The notes under the pieces: generated by a model | Told to the model about the DNA's origin: nothing | What the model saw: the letters and a program-made list of their open reading frames with translations, nothing else | The model's database searches: none | Shown here: positions 1-9,015 of the stretch, in pieces | Layout: each line of letters starts with the position of its first letter | Numbering within the stretch: the first letter of the stretch is position 1 | Translations under genes and position numbers: made by a program | Assembly: GCA_035712145.1 (NCBI GenBank) | Contig: DASTBI010000190.1 | Span: 1-64,000, forward strand | Source: Candidatus Eisenbacteria bacterium | GTDB taxonomy: Bacteria > Eisenbacteria > RBG-16-71-46 | Direction of reading: 5' to 3' | DNA length: 64,000 nucleotides

Positions 1-14
1 CGGACGAAATCGGA

Positions 15-1388
15 ATGGTCGACGCACGGATCGAGACGGTGAATGACTACGAGGATCCACGCCCGATCCGCGAGTTCTTCACCCGCCTGGTCGATTCCGA
101 TCCGGAGACCGCCGAGCTGCTCCGGGCCTCCGGTCCCTCGCGGCTGGTCGTGGTGAAACCCAACTGGATCCAGGAGTCCCACGAAACCCGCCCGGACGTC
201 TGGGAGCCCCTGATCACGAACCCTCGCGTGGTGATCGCGGTCGTCGAGTCGCTGGCGGAGACCATGGGGGGGCGTGGCGTGATCTGCGTTTGTGACGCGC
301 CGCACACCTATTCCGATTTTGCGGCCATTGTGGCCCGCGGATCCCTGCTCGCCGGGATCGACCGCGTGCGCCGCCAGTGGCCCAGCCTCCAGGTGGAAGT
401 TCTCGATCTGCGTCGCGAGGTCTGGATCCGGAAGGAACAGGTGGTGGTGGAGCGCCGGCCGAATCCCGAAGACCCGCGCGGGTACGTGCGGCTGAATCTG
501 GGAAGGGACAGCCTGTTCCATGGTCATCGCGGCGAAGGACGCTACTACGGGGCGGACTACGACGCGCGCGTGGTCAACGAGCACCATCGGGGTGACGTCC
601 ACGAGTATCTCCTGGCCGGATCTCCGATGGTCTGCGACCTGTTCGTCAACCTGCCCAAGCTCAAGACGCACAAGAAGACCGGGCTCACCTGCTGCCTCAA
701 GAACCTGGTGGGGATCAACGGCGACAAGAACTGGCTGCCCCATCACACCGAGCAGGCTCCGGCCCAGGGCGGCGACGAGTTCCCCGACTATCCGCTGGCG
801 CGGCGGATGGAGACCGTCCTCAAGAAGGCGGGGCGCAACGTCGCGGTGTCGGTGCCGGTCATCGGTCCGTGGATGTATCGCAAGGCGCGCAAGGTCGGCC
901 AGATGGCGCTGGGTGACAGCGAGACCGTGATCCGCAACGGGAACTGGCAGGGCAACGATACCTGCTGGCGCATGGCGCTCGATCTGAATCGCGCGTTGCT
1001 CTTCGGCAACCCCGACGGAACCTGGCGCGAACCGTCCGGTTCAGCCAAGCGATACCTGGCCATGGTGGATGGCATCGTGGGTGGACAGGGAAACGGTCCC
1101 TTGTGTCCCGATCCGGCGCCGTCGAAGGTGCTGTTTGGGGGGCGCAATCCCGCGACGATCGATGCCGTGGCCGCGCGGTTGATGGACTTCGATCCGGATT
1201 CGCTTCCCATCATCTCCGGCGCTTTCGCCTCGCATCGCTGGCCGATCGCCGATCGCTCCATGGATGAGATCGTGGTCGCCGATGGACGCCGCGACGGCCG
1301 CGAGATTCCACTGGCCGAAATCGAGCCCGCGATCCCTGGGGGCTTCGAGCCGCACTTCGGCTGGACCTCGCTGCGAAGGAGCGCCTGA
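15..1388 (+). CDS. DUF362 domain protein
   Basis: The 457-residue protein matches the DUF362 family, whose biochemical role is unsettled. It carries the family core KTHKKTGLTCCLKNLVGING at about residues 217-236, followed by a DKNWLPHH segment, and a later VDGIVGGQGNGP motif. Two adjacent cysteines lie in the core, but there is no ferredoxin-type CxxCxxC cluster. The frame stays open to the left edge, so the true start could lie upstream; the ATG at 15 is simply the first in view. It ends 3 bases before the next gene, an adenylate-forming enzyme, so the two are probably in one operon. A role in polysaccharide or glycolipid modification is inferred only from the neighbours. A second, divergent DUF362 gene lies at 62154. 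Confidence 0.75.
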   Translation: MVDARIETVNDYEDPRPIREFFTRLVDSDPETAELLRASGPSRLVVVKPNWIQESHETRPDVWEPLITNPRVVIAVVESLAETMGGRGVICVCDAPHTYSDFAAIVARGSLLAGIDRVRRQWPSLQVEVLDLRREVWIRKEQVVVERRPNPEDPRGYVRLNLGRDSLFHGHRGEGRYYGADYDARVVNEHHRGDVHEYLLAGSPMVCDLFVNLPKLKTHKKTGLTCCLKNLVGINGDKNWLPHHTEQAPAQGGDEFPDYPLARRMETVLKKAGRNVAVSVPVIGPWMYRKARKVGQMALGDSETVIRNGNWQGNDTCWRMALDLNRALLFGNPDGTWREPSGSAKRYLAMVDGIVGGQGNGPLCPDPAPSKVLFGGRNPATIDAVAARLMDFDPDSLPIISGAFASHRWPIADRSMDEIVVADGRRDGREIPLAEIEPAIPGGFEPHFGWTSLRRSA

Positions 1389-1391
1389 CGG

Positions 1392-2774
1392 GTGGATCGG
1401 GAGGCTCTTTACCTTCGGCTGCCCCCGGTGATGCAGAACTGGGTCACCACGCTCGAGGGCTGGCGCATTCGCCGCCGCCGGTATGCTCCGGAGTTCCACG
1501 AGCTCCTCACCGCCTATCGTGAGCGCAGCGCGTGGAGCGACGAGCGCATGCGCGAGTTTCGCGATCAAAGGCTGCGGGATGCCGTGGCGAACGCGGTCGC
1601 GACCATGTCGCACTACCGCGAGCTGTTTCGCCGCCTCGGTCTCGACCCGCGTGACATTCGCACGCTGGAGGACCTCCAGCGCTTACCGGTCCTGACCAGG
1701 CCCGAAGTCCAGGCGGCGGTGAACGGCTTCATCTCGCACGCCGTCCCCAAGAGCGACACCATGATGTGCCACACCAGCGGCTCCACCGGCACGGGACTCC
1801 ACTTTCCGGCGACGACGCGCTCGAACCGAGAGCAGTGGGCGCTTTGGTGGCGCTGCTGGATGGATCACGGCCTGAGCCTCGGCACGCTCTGCCTCCAGGT
1901 CGCGGGCCGATCCGTGGTGCCGCTGCAGCAGCAGAAGCCGCCCTACTGGCGCTACAACCACGCCGGGCGCCAGATCCTGTTCAGCTCCTACCACCTCAAC
2001 GACCAGACGGCGCCGGTCTATCTCGAGGAAATGAAGCGCTCGCGCGCCCCGTGGATGCACGGATACCCGTCGATGGTGTCGCTCCTGGCGCGCTACGCGC
2101 TCGAACGAGGCGTGAAGCTCGACCTTCGCTGGGTGACGCTGGGTGCCGAGAACGTGCTCCCCCATCAGGTCGAGGCGATTCGCGCGGCGTTCGGCGTGGA
2201 GCCTGTCCAGCATTACGGGATGGCCGAAGCCGCGGCCAACATCTCGCTCTGCCGCAGAGGCAATCTTCACGTCGACGAGGATTTCGCCGCCGTCGAGTTC
2301 GTTCCGCTGGAGGACGATCAGTTCAAGATCGTCGGAACCAACTTCTCGAACCCCGCCTTCGGACTGTTTCGCTACGAGGTGGGGGACATCGCGACCGTGA
2401 GCGGACGGTCGTGCGACTGCGGGCGTCCGGGGCGGATCGTCGATCGCATCGACGGCCGCAAGGAAGATTACGTGCTCACCCGGCGGGGCGCCCGCCTCGG
2501 GCGTCTCGACCACGTCTTCAAGGACCTCACCCGGGTCCGCGAGGCCCAGATCCGACAGGCGGAGCCGGGCAAGATGACCGTATGGATCGTGAAAGCCGAC
2601 GGCTACGGTGAGCAGGACGAGCAGGCCCTGCGCCGTGAAGTGCTGAAGCGCGTCGGCGACGAAGTCGCTTTCGAAATCGAATACACCGACGCCATCCCCA
2701 GGACGTCACGGGGGAAACTCCGATTCGTCGTCTCGACGGTGGCGAACGGACAAATCGAGAAATCCATCCGCTAA
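1392..2774 (+). CDS. CapK/PaaK-like adenylate-forming enzyme
   Basis: This 460-residue protein belongs to the phenylacetate-CoA ligase-like branch of the ANL superfamily. Members activate a carboxylate with ATP as an acyl-adenylate, usually before transfer to CoA or another acceptor. The P-loop-like HTSGSTGTGL lies near residue 128, HYGMAEAAANIS near 275 is the ATP-binding aromatic motif, and YEVGDIA plus DRIDGRKEDY mark the hinge to the C-terminal domain. Paralogs of this type are common in capsule clusters, where the substrate is generally unknown. The GTG start follows the DUF362 stop by 3 bases. The neighbours (oxidoreductase, glycosyltransferases) suggest acyl or amino-acyl decoration of a sugar rather than phenylacetate breakdown; no paa genes are nearby. 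Confidence 0.82.
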   Translation: MDREALYLRLPPVMQNWVTTLEGWRIRRRRYAPEFHELLTAYRERSAWSDERMREFRDQRLRDAVANAVATMSHYRELFRRLGLDPRDIRTLEDLQRLPVLTRPEVQAAVNGFISHAVPKSDTMMCHTSGSTGTGLHFPATTRSNREQWALWWRCWMDHGLSLGTLCLQVAGRSVVPLQQQKPPYWRYNHAGRQILFSSYHLNDQTAPVYLEEMKRSRAPWMHGYPSMVSLLARYALERGVKLDLRWVTLGAENVLPHQVEAIRAAFGVEPVQHYGMAEAAANISLCRRGNLHVDEDFAAVEFVPLEDDQFKIVGTNFSNPAFGLFRYEVGDIATVSGRSCDCGRPGRIVDRIDGRKEDYVLTRRGARLGRLDHVFKDLTRVREAQIRQAEPGKMTVWIVKADGYGEQDEQALRREVLKRVGDEVAFEIEYTDAIPRTSRGKLRFVVSTVANGQIEKSIR

Positions 2775-2813
2775 CGGACCGGCCCACAAGGCCTCATTCG
2801 GAGACCGCTCAAC

Positions 2814-3848
2814 GTGCGAACGCTCAAGACCGCATTGGTGGGAAGTGGATACATCGCAGGGGTGAAGCACCTTCCGGCTCTCAAGAACCTGAAGGGGCGG
2901 TCGGAGACGGTGGCGATCGTCGACCTCAACGAAGCTCAGGCCAGGGACCTGGCGGGCAAGTTCGGCGTGCCCAAGGTCTACAAAGACGTCGGCGAGATGC
3001 TGCGCACCGAGAAGCCGGACGTGGTCGACATCTGCACGCCGCCGAAGACCCACACGCCGATCGCGCTCCAGTGCATCGAGGGCGGCGCCCATGTCCTGAT
3101 CGAGAAGCCGATGTGCCAGACCGAGGCCGAGTGCGACACCGTGATGGCGGCGGCGGAGAAGGCGAAGCGCAAGATCTGCGTGGGACACTCGGATCTCTTC
3201 TACCCGAGCTTCAACAAGGGCCGCGAGCTGTTCGAGAAAGGCGAGATCGGCGCCTTCCGCGGCATGCGCATCCACCTCTCGACGCCGGTCGACTACATCA
3301 CCTCGAAGCCCGATCACTGGGCCCATAAGCTGCCGGGCGGTGTCTTCGGCGAGAGCGGCCCTCACGTGGTCTACATGACGCTTGCGTACATCAGCCCGAT
3401 TCGCGACGTTCAGATCGTCGGCCGCAAGATGCTGCCGGAATACCCGTGGTCGCCTTACGAGGACTACCGGCTGAATCTGATCGGCGATCAGGGCACGTGC
3501 ACCATCAGCATGATCTACACCACCAAACAGTGGCAGGCCGAGGTGGCGGTGTGGGGCACCGAGGGCACGCTCCACATGGATCTCGAGACCCAGAAGCTCC
3601 TCAAGATCAAGCGCGAGGAGCTCAAGATGGTGCCGGTCGCGCTCGGCTCTCTGGGCGAGGTCGCGCAGACCCTGGGCAGCGGACTCGAGACCGGGATGGA
3701 TCTCCTGACGGGCCGCTACACGCAGACCCACCAGGAGATGATGCGAGCGTTCTTCGACGCGATCGTCAACGACACGGACTCCCCGGTGCCGCCGAGTCAG
3801 GGCAAGGAGTCCATTCGTGTGATGAACATGATCACGGCGAAGCTCTGA
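2814..3848 (+). CDS. Gfo/Idh/MocA family oxidoreductase
   Basis: A 344-residue NAD(P)-dependent oxidoreductase of the glucose-fructose oxidoreductase/inositol dehydrogenase fold. The N-terminal Rossmann domain opens with VGSGYIAGVKHLPAL, and the family EKP motif appears as HVLIEKPM near residue 95. The C-terminal domain is the usual beta-sheet substrate-binding part. In polysaccharide loci such enzymes oxidise or reduce nucleotide-linked sugars. The substrate cannot be read from sequence. The GTG start gives the normal N-terminus. The gene is third in a tandem row with the DUF362 and CapK-like genes, 39 bases after the latter. Confidence 0.85.
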   Translation: MRTLKTALVGSGYIAGVKHLPALKNLKGRSETVAIVDLNEAQARDLAGKFGVPKVYKDVGEMLRTEKPDVVDICTPPKTHTPIALQCIEGGAHVLIEKPMCQTEAECDTVMAAAEKAKRKICVGHSDLFYPSFNKGRELFEKGEIGAFRGMRIHLSTPVDYITSKPDHWAHKLPGGVFGESGPHVVYMTLAYISPIRDVQIVGRKMLPEYPWSPYEDYRLNLIGDQGTCTISMIYTTKQWQAEVAVWGTEGTLHMDLETQKLLKIKREELKMVPVALGSLGEVAQTLGSGLETGMDLLTGRYTQTHQEMMRAFFDAIVNDTDSPVPPSQGKESIRVMNMITAKL

Positions 3849-3875
3849 CCCTCACGCATCGCGGATTCGCGACAA

Positions 3876-3905
3876 GCTCGTCCCGGCGCGCGCCGCCGGG
3901 CGAGC
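3876..3905. terminator. GC-rich stem-loop, possible terminator or attenuator
   Basis: Left arm 3876-3880 plus 3882-3888 and right arm 3894-3905 pair over 12 bp, with one bulged T at 3881 and a 5-base loop. It fills much of the 73-base gap between the oxidoreductase and the glycosyltransferase. No T-run follows, so it is not a textbook intrinsic terminator; it could lower read-through or stabilise an mRNA end. Confidence 0.3.
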
Positions 3906-3921
3906 CGCGTTCCGAGAGCCC

Positions 3922-5061
3922 ATGATCCTGGGGATCGAGGCGGCGAACGTCCGGAGCGGCGGGGGCATCACCTATCTCAAGGAGCTGCTCGCCGCGCACG
4001 ATCCCGCAGTGCACGGCTTCAGCCGGATCGTCGTCTGGTCGGGAAAGTACGTGCTCGACCAGCTCCCGGACGCGCCGTGGCTCGACAAGCGCAGCCACCC
4101 TTTCCTCGATCGCAATGTCGTCTTTCGACTGCTGTGGCAGCGCTTCCTCGCCGCCTCAGCGATCCAGAGGGCGGGGATCGACGTGCTGTTCGTGCCGGGC
4201 GGGCTCCACGACCTCCGTTTCCGCCCGCTCGTCACCATGTCGCACAACATGCTGCCGTTCGAGCCGAAGGAGAGCCGGCGCTACGGACTCCGGTACGACC
4301 GGCTGCGGCTGTGGCTGCTGGGACGCAAGCAGAAGAAGGTGTTCGCCGGCGCCGACGGCGTGATCTTCCTCACCCGCTACGCGCGTGACGTGATCACCCG
4401 GCAGCTCCCGCGCCCGCCGAAGAGCCACGCCGTGGTGCCGCACGGGATCACGGAAGCCTTTCGCCAGCCGGGGAAGCCGGCCGAGCCGATCACGGCCTAT
4501 TCGGACGAGCGGCCGTTCCAGATCCTCTACGTGTCGATCATCGACCTCTACAAGCACCAGCGAAAGCTGGTGCACGCCGTCCTGCGGCTGCGTCGCGACG
4601 GCATGCCGGTGCGTCTCCGACTCGTCGGTCCGGACTATGCTCCCGAGCGTGCGGACCTGGATCGGTTGCTGCGCGCGGTCGATGCCCGCGGCGCCGCGGT
4701 GGACGTGGTGGGGCCGGTGCCGCATCGCGCCTTGCCCGATGTCTACCGGCAGGCCGATCTCTTCGCGTTCCCGTCCTCGTGCGAGAACCTGCCGAACATC
4801 CTGCTCGAGGCCATGGCCTCCACCCTGCCGATCGCCTGCTCGGATCGTGGCCCGATGCCCGAGGTGCTCGAGGACGGAGGCGTCTACCTCGATCCGGAGG
4901 ACATCGAGTCCATGCGCCGGGCCCTGAAGGACCTCATCGAGAGGCCCGCGGAGCGCGATCGACTCGCGGCGAGAGCCGCGGAAATCTCCCGGAAGTACAG
5001 CTGGCGAGCCTGCGCGGACTCCACCTTCGGTTATCTGGCGTCGTTCGCGCGCCGCTCCTAG
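3922..5061 (+). CDS. GT4 family glycosyltransferase
   Basis: The 379-residue protein has the GT-B layout of family 4 glycosyltransferases, which transfer a sugar from a nucleotide donor to a growing lipid-linked glycan at the cytoplasmic membrane. The N-terminus MILGIEAANVRSGGGITYL holds the glycine-rich acceptor loop. The C-terminal donor site shows SCENLPNILLEAMA, the conserved E-x7-E type motif, near residue 291. Donor and acceptor are unknown. It is the last of the four plus-strand genes at the left edge. Its stop overlaps by 4 bases the stop of the convergent glycosyltransferase at 5058. Confidence 0.85.
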   Translation: MILGIEAANVRSGGGITYLKELLAAHDPAVHGFSRIVVWSGKYVLDQLPDAPWLDKRSHPFLDRNVVFRLLWQRFLAASAIQRAGIDVLFVPGGLHDLRFRPLVTMSHNMLPFEPKESRRYGLRYDRLRLWLLGRKQKKVFAGADGVIFLTRYARDVITRQLPRPPKSHAVVPHGITEAFRQPGKPAEPITAYSDERPFQILYVSIIDLYKHQRKLVHAVLRLRRDGMPVRLRLVGPDYAPERADLDRLLRAVDARGAAVDVVGPVPHRALPDVYRQADLFAFPSSCENLPNILLEAMASTLPIACSDRGPMPEVLEDGGVYLDPEDIESMRRALKDLIERPAERDRLAARAAEISRKYSWRACADSTFGYLASFARRS

Positions 5062-6329
5062 GAGCGTGACGCGAAGGCGGTCTCGCGCACGGCCGCCACG
5101 CCGTCACGATCGAGCACATCGCAGAATGCGGCGCACAGGGCCGCTTTCGACAACTCGCGGGTGATGATCGCGCGTGCCTTGAGGCCGCGCGAGACCAGCT
5201 CCTCGCGAGGCAGGGTCAGCAGCTTGCGGAAGAAAGCCGTCGCGCCTTCGACGTCTCCGTGACGGATCGCCCATCCGAAGGCGTCGCGATGCAGCAGGTC
5301 GCCGATGTGAGACTCCTCGGGACCGAGCAGCACGATCGGCCGCGCCACCGCCATCGCGCCGTACACCTTGCAGGGATGCACGACACCCACCACCTCGTCT
5401 CCCAGGCTCACGAGGTGGACGTCGGCCGCCGAGAGCGAGTAGCGCAGGGTCTCGAGCGGCTGGTAGGGAAGCGACCTCACGTTGGGCAACCGCGTCGCCT
5501 CGACTTCCTTCTTGCCCACCCCGCCGCCGATGAACATGAACACCAGGCGATCCTCGTCCTGTAGATGGGCGGCGGCTTTGAGAACCGTGGTGAGCGGCGT
5601 GCTGTGGCCGTGGTTGCCGCTGTACATCACCACCAGCTTGCCCTGGAGTCCATGCTGGGTGCGGAACGGGTTGCTTTCGTGCGCCACCGGCTCGAGATGA
5701 TCCTCGTGAGGCCATGGCGGCAACACGGTGAGCTTGTCCCTGACGTCTCGCTTCTTGAGCACGCGCTTCGCCATGAAGCGATCCAGCACGATCACCTCGG
5801 TGGCGCGCCCGAGGATCCTCCGGTTCATCCAGTCGAAGAGCCGCACCCAGGGAGAAGTGGCGGGCAGCTTGCCGAGCTCCACCATCTGGTCGGGATTGAG
5901 ATCCATCACCCAGTACTTGACCGGCGCCCGGCGCAGGATGCTCGCTCCGATCCCCGCCAGCGGGGCGATGGGAGGGACCGTGCTCACCAGCACCAGATCC
6001 ACGCGCCCGACCAGGAGACTGCGAAGCACGGACTGGACCACGAAGGACAAGCCGGCCAGCATGCGGATGGCCGTGCTGCTCTTGCCGAACGAGCACCAGC
6101 GAAGGCGCACGACCTCCACGCCGTGGATCGTGTCGCGGCTCGGGTAGTGGACCGAAGGGTCGTCGTAGCCGTCGCGCGCGGTGACGACCACCACCCGCCA
6201 GCCGCGGCGCACCATCTCGGCGCACGCGTCGGCCAGATGCTGGCCGACACTGGTGGGATCGGGAACGTAGACCTGGGAGAGAACGAGCATGGTGCGCCGA
6301 CGCTCGTTTCCCGGCGCTGCGGAGCTCAC
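5058..6329 (-). CDS. GT4 family glycosyltransferase, WbuB-like
   Basis: A GT-B glycosyltransferase of about 423 residues, resembling WbuB-type enzymes of O-antigen and capsule loci. It starts in the family pattern LSQVYVPDPTSVGQHL, continues with WVMDLNPDQMVELG, and binds the donor through MYSGNHGHSTPLTT and the HPCKVYGAMA region. The GTG at 6329 lies 16 bases after the upstream epimerase stop. An ATG at 6290 would begin right at the conserved N-terminus, removing 13 residues, and is an equally good start. With the epimerase at 6346 it forms a minus-strand pair inside the polysaccharide locus. Confidence 0.83.
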   Translation of the reverse strand: MSSAAPGNERRRTMLVLSQVYVPDPTSVGQHLADACAEMVRRGWRVVVVTARDGYDDPSVHYPSRDTIHGVEVVRLRWCSFGKSSTAIRMLAGLSFVVQSVLRSLLVGRVDLVLVSTVPPIAPLAGIGASILRRAPVKYWVMDLNPDQMVELGKLPATSPWVRLFDWMNRRILGRATEVIVLDRFMAKRVLKKRDVRDKLTVLPPWPHEDHLEPVAHESNPFRTQHGLQGKLVVMYSGNHGHSTPLTTVLKAAAHLQDEDRLVFMFIGGGVGKKEVEATRLPNVRSLPYQPLETLRYSLSAADVHLVSLGDEVVGVVHPCKVYGAMAVARPIVLLGPEESHIGDLLHRDAFGWAIRHGDVEGATAFFRKLLTLPREELVSRGLKARAIITRELSKAALCAAFCDVLDRDGVAAVRETAFASRS

Positions 6330-6345
6330 CGGACGGTCGACGGCC

Positions 6346-7326
6346 TCAATCTCCGTACTTGCTCGTGTACTCGTCGTAGATCCAGCGGTACGTCCGCTCC
6401 ATGCCGTCGCGCAGGCGGATCGACGGCTCCCAGCCCAGCGCCTGCTGGATCATCGTGTTGTCGGAGTTGCGGCCGTTGACGCCCTTCGGAGCGTCGAGCT
6501 TGTAGTTGCGCTGCAGCTTGACGTCGGCGATCTCCTCGACCATGTCGACCAACTGATTGATCGTGACGAGCTCGCTGGAACCCAGATTGATGGGCTCCAG
6601 GATGTCGCTGCCGGTGATGGCGAGCACTCCCTTGATGCAGTCATCGATGTACATGAACGACCGGGTCTGATGACCGTCGCCCCAGATCTCGATGGCGTTC
6701 TTGCCGGTGACCTTGGCCTGAATGACCTTGCGGCAGATCGCCGCCGGCGCTTTCTCGCGGCCGCCTTCCCAGGTCCCGTGAGGGCCATAGACGTTGTGGA
6801 ACCGCGCGACCCGCGTGGTGAGCCCGAAGTCCTCGCGGAAGTGCCGGCACATCCGCTCGGAGAAGAGCTTCTCCCAGCCGTAACCGTCTTCGGGCATCGC
6901 CGGGTAGGCATCCGATTCCTTGAGCGGCACGACGTCGGCCGAAACCTGCTTGTCGGCGTTGTAGACGCAGGCCGATGAGGAATAGAAGAACCGCTGCACG
7001 CCCGCGCCCTGCGCGGCCTGGAGCATGTGGGTGTTGGTGAGGACTGAGAGCATGCACAAGGCCTTGTTGTTCTCGATGAAACCCATGCCTCCCATGTCGG
7101 CGGCGAGCTGGTAGACCTCTTGCGCGTCCTTGGAGACGCGGTGGCACTGGTCGATGAGCTTGAGGTCCGCGATGACGTTGTCCGCATCGGGGAAGACCTG
7201 ATACCACTCGTCGAGGGGCTTGATGTCGACCGCGCGGACCGGGCGCCCCTGGCGGCGGAACTCCGCCACGAGGTGACCGCCGATGAACCCGCCCGCACCC
7301 GCCACCAAAACGAGGCCGTCCTTCAC
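6346..7326 (-). CDS. GDP-mannose 3,5-epimerase-like SDR enzyme
   Basis: This 326-residue extended short-chain dehydrogenase closely resembles plant GDP-mannose 3,5-epimerase, which turns GDP-D-mannose into GDP-L-galactose or GDP-L-gulose. The NAD site is VAGAGGFIGGHL. The catalytic region reads SSSACVY (cysteine acid/base), then YGWEK (YxxxK). RFHNVYGPHGTWEGGREKAP contains the second catalytic lysine, and GVNGRNSDN is also typical of this enzyme. The GTG start follows a good GAAGGAG site. It is transcribed away from the UDP-glucose dehydrogenase. It probably supplies an L-sugar donor for the polysaccharide; other epimerase activities cannot be excluded without assay. Confidence 0.85.
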   Translation of the reverse strand: MKDGLVLVAGAGGFIGGHLVAEFRRQGRPVRAVDIKPLDEWYQVFPDADNVIADLKLIDQCHRVSKDAQEVYQLAADMGGMGFIENNKALCMLSVLTNTHMLQAAQGAGVQRFFYSSSACVYNADKQVSADVVPLKESDAYPAMPEDGYGWEKLFSERMCRHFREDFGLTTRVARFHNVYGPHGTWEGGREKAPAAICRKVIQAKVTGKNAIEIWGDGHQTRSFMYIDDCIKGVLAITGSDILEPINLGSSELVTINQLVDMVEEIADVKLQRNYKLDAPKGVNGRNSDNTMIQQALGWEPSIRLRDGMERTYRWIYDEYTSKYGD

Positions 7327-7638
7327 GTCGAGGCTCCTTCGAGTTCCTCCGCCAGAGGCGGATGGGGACCGGCGGGCTGGACCCTGGCGCCCGCGAAATT
7401 CATGGATTACCTGGGGTGCGCGGATTCCCTACGGGCTCGAGCGGAGCCATCCCTTCCTGAAGCCCTCGCTCCTTCTGCCTCGTGGAGCATGGATCCAGGA
7501 GGCTCGGCAGGAGCGCCGCGAAAAACAGGGCGGAAGTCTACATCATCCGCGGCCCGAACGTCACCCGCGGCGCTCGGTTGACCGGGCACGGGGAAGCCCC
7601 TAGACTCTTTCGCTCGTTTCGCCGCGCTCACGACATCG
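7327..7638. other. 312-base divergent intergenic region
   Basis: The gap lies between the divergent epimerase and UDP-glucose dehydrogenase genes. It contains a strong plus-strand promoter (7578-7606) and a small hairpin at 7348-7362 (6-bp arms, 3-base loop) within the epimerase leader. No convincing small gene or RNA was seen. A minus-strand promoter must exist, but no clear -35/-10 pair could be picked. Confidence 0.5.
7578..7606 (+). promoter_or_regulatory. Promoter for the ugd-rfbB-exporter operon
   Basis: TTGACC at 7578-7583 and TAGACT at 7601-7606 are separated by exactly 17 bp, a housekeeping-sigma layout. Transcription would start near 7613, giving a short leader to the dehydrogenase gene. 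The same -10 hexamer recurs at other promoters in the window. Confidence 0.65.
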
Positions 7639-9015
7639 GTGCACGTTCGATGCGAGCCGGTTCTCCGCAATCCCCTGAGGTTCCCACTGCAATCCATCAC
7701 GGTCGTCGGAACCGGATACGTCGGCCTCGTGACGGGCGCATGTCTCGCCGACTTCGGGAACCGCGTGGTCTGCGTGGATTCCGACGCGTCCAAGGTGGAG
7801 CGGCTCGCGCGGTTGGACATCCCCTTCTTCGAGCCCGGGCTGCCCGAGATCGTGAGTCGCAACGTGCAGGAGGGCCGCCTTCGTTTCAGCCAGGACCTTC
7901 CGGCTGCGGTGAAGTCGTCCGAGGTGAGCTTCATCACGGTCGGCACGCCACCCCGCAAGGACGGAAGCGCGGACACCCGCGCGATCTTCGCCGTGGCCGA
8001 GGAGATCGCCCGTAATCTCAAGGGGTATGGGCTGGTGGTGCAGAAGAGCACCGCCCCCGTGGGGACGGCGCGGGCGGTGGCCAAGGCCATGAAGCGCCGG
8101 GCTCGTCGCGGCACCAGCTTCGACGTGGCGTCCAACCCGGAATTCCTGCGCGAGGGCTCGGCGATCGAGACCTTCATGCGTCCCGACCGGGTCGTGATCG
8201 GCGTCGAGTCCAAGAAGGCGGAGAACATCCTCCGCAAGATCCACAACCCCCTGTTCCTGCTCGAGACCCCGATGGTGGTGACCAACCTGGAGACCGCCGA
8301 GCTCATCAAGTACGCGGCGAATACCTTCCTCGCCACCAAGGTGTCCTTCATCAACGAGATGGCCAACCTCTGCGAGGAGCTGGGCGCGGACGTCCAGGTC
8401 GTCGCCAAGGCCATGGGCATGGACCGCCGGATCGGATCCAAGTTCCTTCATGCCGGCCCAGGCTACGGGGGGTCGTGCTTCCCCAAGGACACGCTGGCCC
8501 TCGCCTCCTTCGCCCGCGCCGCGGGGACCCGGGCCCGCATCGTGGAGGGGACCATCGAAGCCAACCACCACCAGATGCAGCGGATGGTGAGCAAGATCCT
8601 GGGCGTGGTCGGGGCTCCGCGCGGCAAGCGGGTCGGCATCTTGGGCCTCTCCTTCAAGCCCAACACCGACGATCTTCGCGAAGCTCCCGCGTTGACGATC
8701 ATCGCGGGTCTGCGCCGGCGCGGCGTGCAGATCACGGCCTTCGATCCCGCCGCGATGCCGCATGCGAAGCGCCTCCTGCGCGGCGTGACGTTCGCGGACG
8801 ACGTGTACCAGGTCGCGCGCGGCGCCGACGCGCTGGCCATCATCACCGAGTGGAACGAATTCCGCGGACTCGATCTTCCGCGACTCAAGAAGCTGATGCG
8901 CCGCCCCGTCCTCTGTGACCTGCGCAACATCTACAAGCCCGAAGACGTCGAGGCGGCCGGCCTGAAGTACATCGGGGTCGGACGGGGCCTGAGACGGGTG
9001 AAGCAGGATGGCTGA
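7639..9015 (+). CDS. ugd: UDP-glucose 6-dehydrogenase
   Basis: Oxidises UDP-glucose twice with NAD to UDP-glucuronate, a donor for acidic polysaccharides. The NAD site ITVVGTGYVGLVTGACLADF and the catalytic-cysteine motif GPGYGGSCFPKD (Cys about 280) are both intact. VGTPP, STAPVGTA and NPEFLREGSA are also family hallmarks. The GTG at 7639 adds about 18 residues ahead of the conserved start; a CTG at 7687 behind a GAGG is a possible alternative. It lies behind a clear promoter and overlaps the next gene by 8 bases. At 458 residues with the extension it is near the normal family length. Confidence 0.93.
   Translation: MHVRCEPVLRNPLRFPLQSITVVGTGYVGLVTGACLADFGNRVVCVDSDASKVERLARLDIPFFEPGLPEIVSRNVQEGRLRFSQDLPAAVKSSEVSFITVGTPPRKDGSADTRAIFAVAEEIARNLKGYGLVVQKSTAPVGTARAVAKAMKRRARRGTSFDVASNPEFLREGSAIETFMRPDRVVIGVESKKAENILRKIHNPLFLLETPMVVTNLETAELIKYAANTFLATKVSFINEMANLCEELGADVQVVAKAMGMDRRIGSKFLHAGPGYGGSCFPKDTLALASFARAAGTRARIVEGTIEANHHQMQRMVSKILGVVGAPRGKRVGILGLSFKPNTDDLREAPALTIIAGLRRRGVQITAFDPAAMPHAKRLLRGVTFADDVYQVARGADALAIITEWNEFRGLDLPRLKKLMRRPVLCDLRNIYKPEDVEAAGLKYIGVGRGLRRVKQDG

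Noticed and set aside
1392-2774. Phenylacetate degradation
   Set aside because: The ligase resembles PaaK, but no paa genes are adjacent and the context is polysaccharide synthesis.
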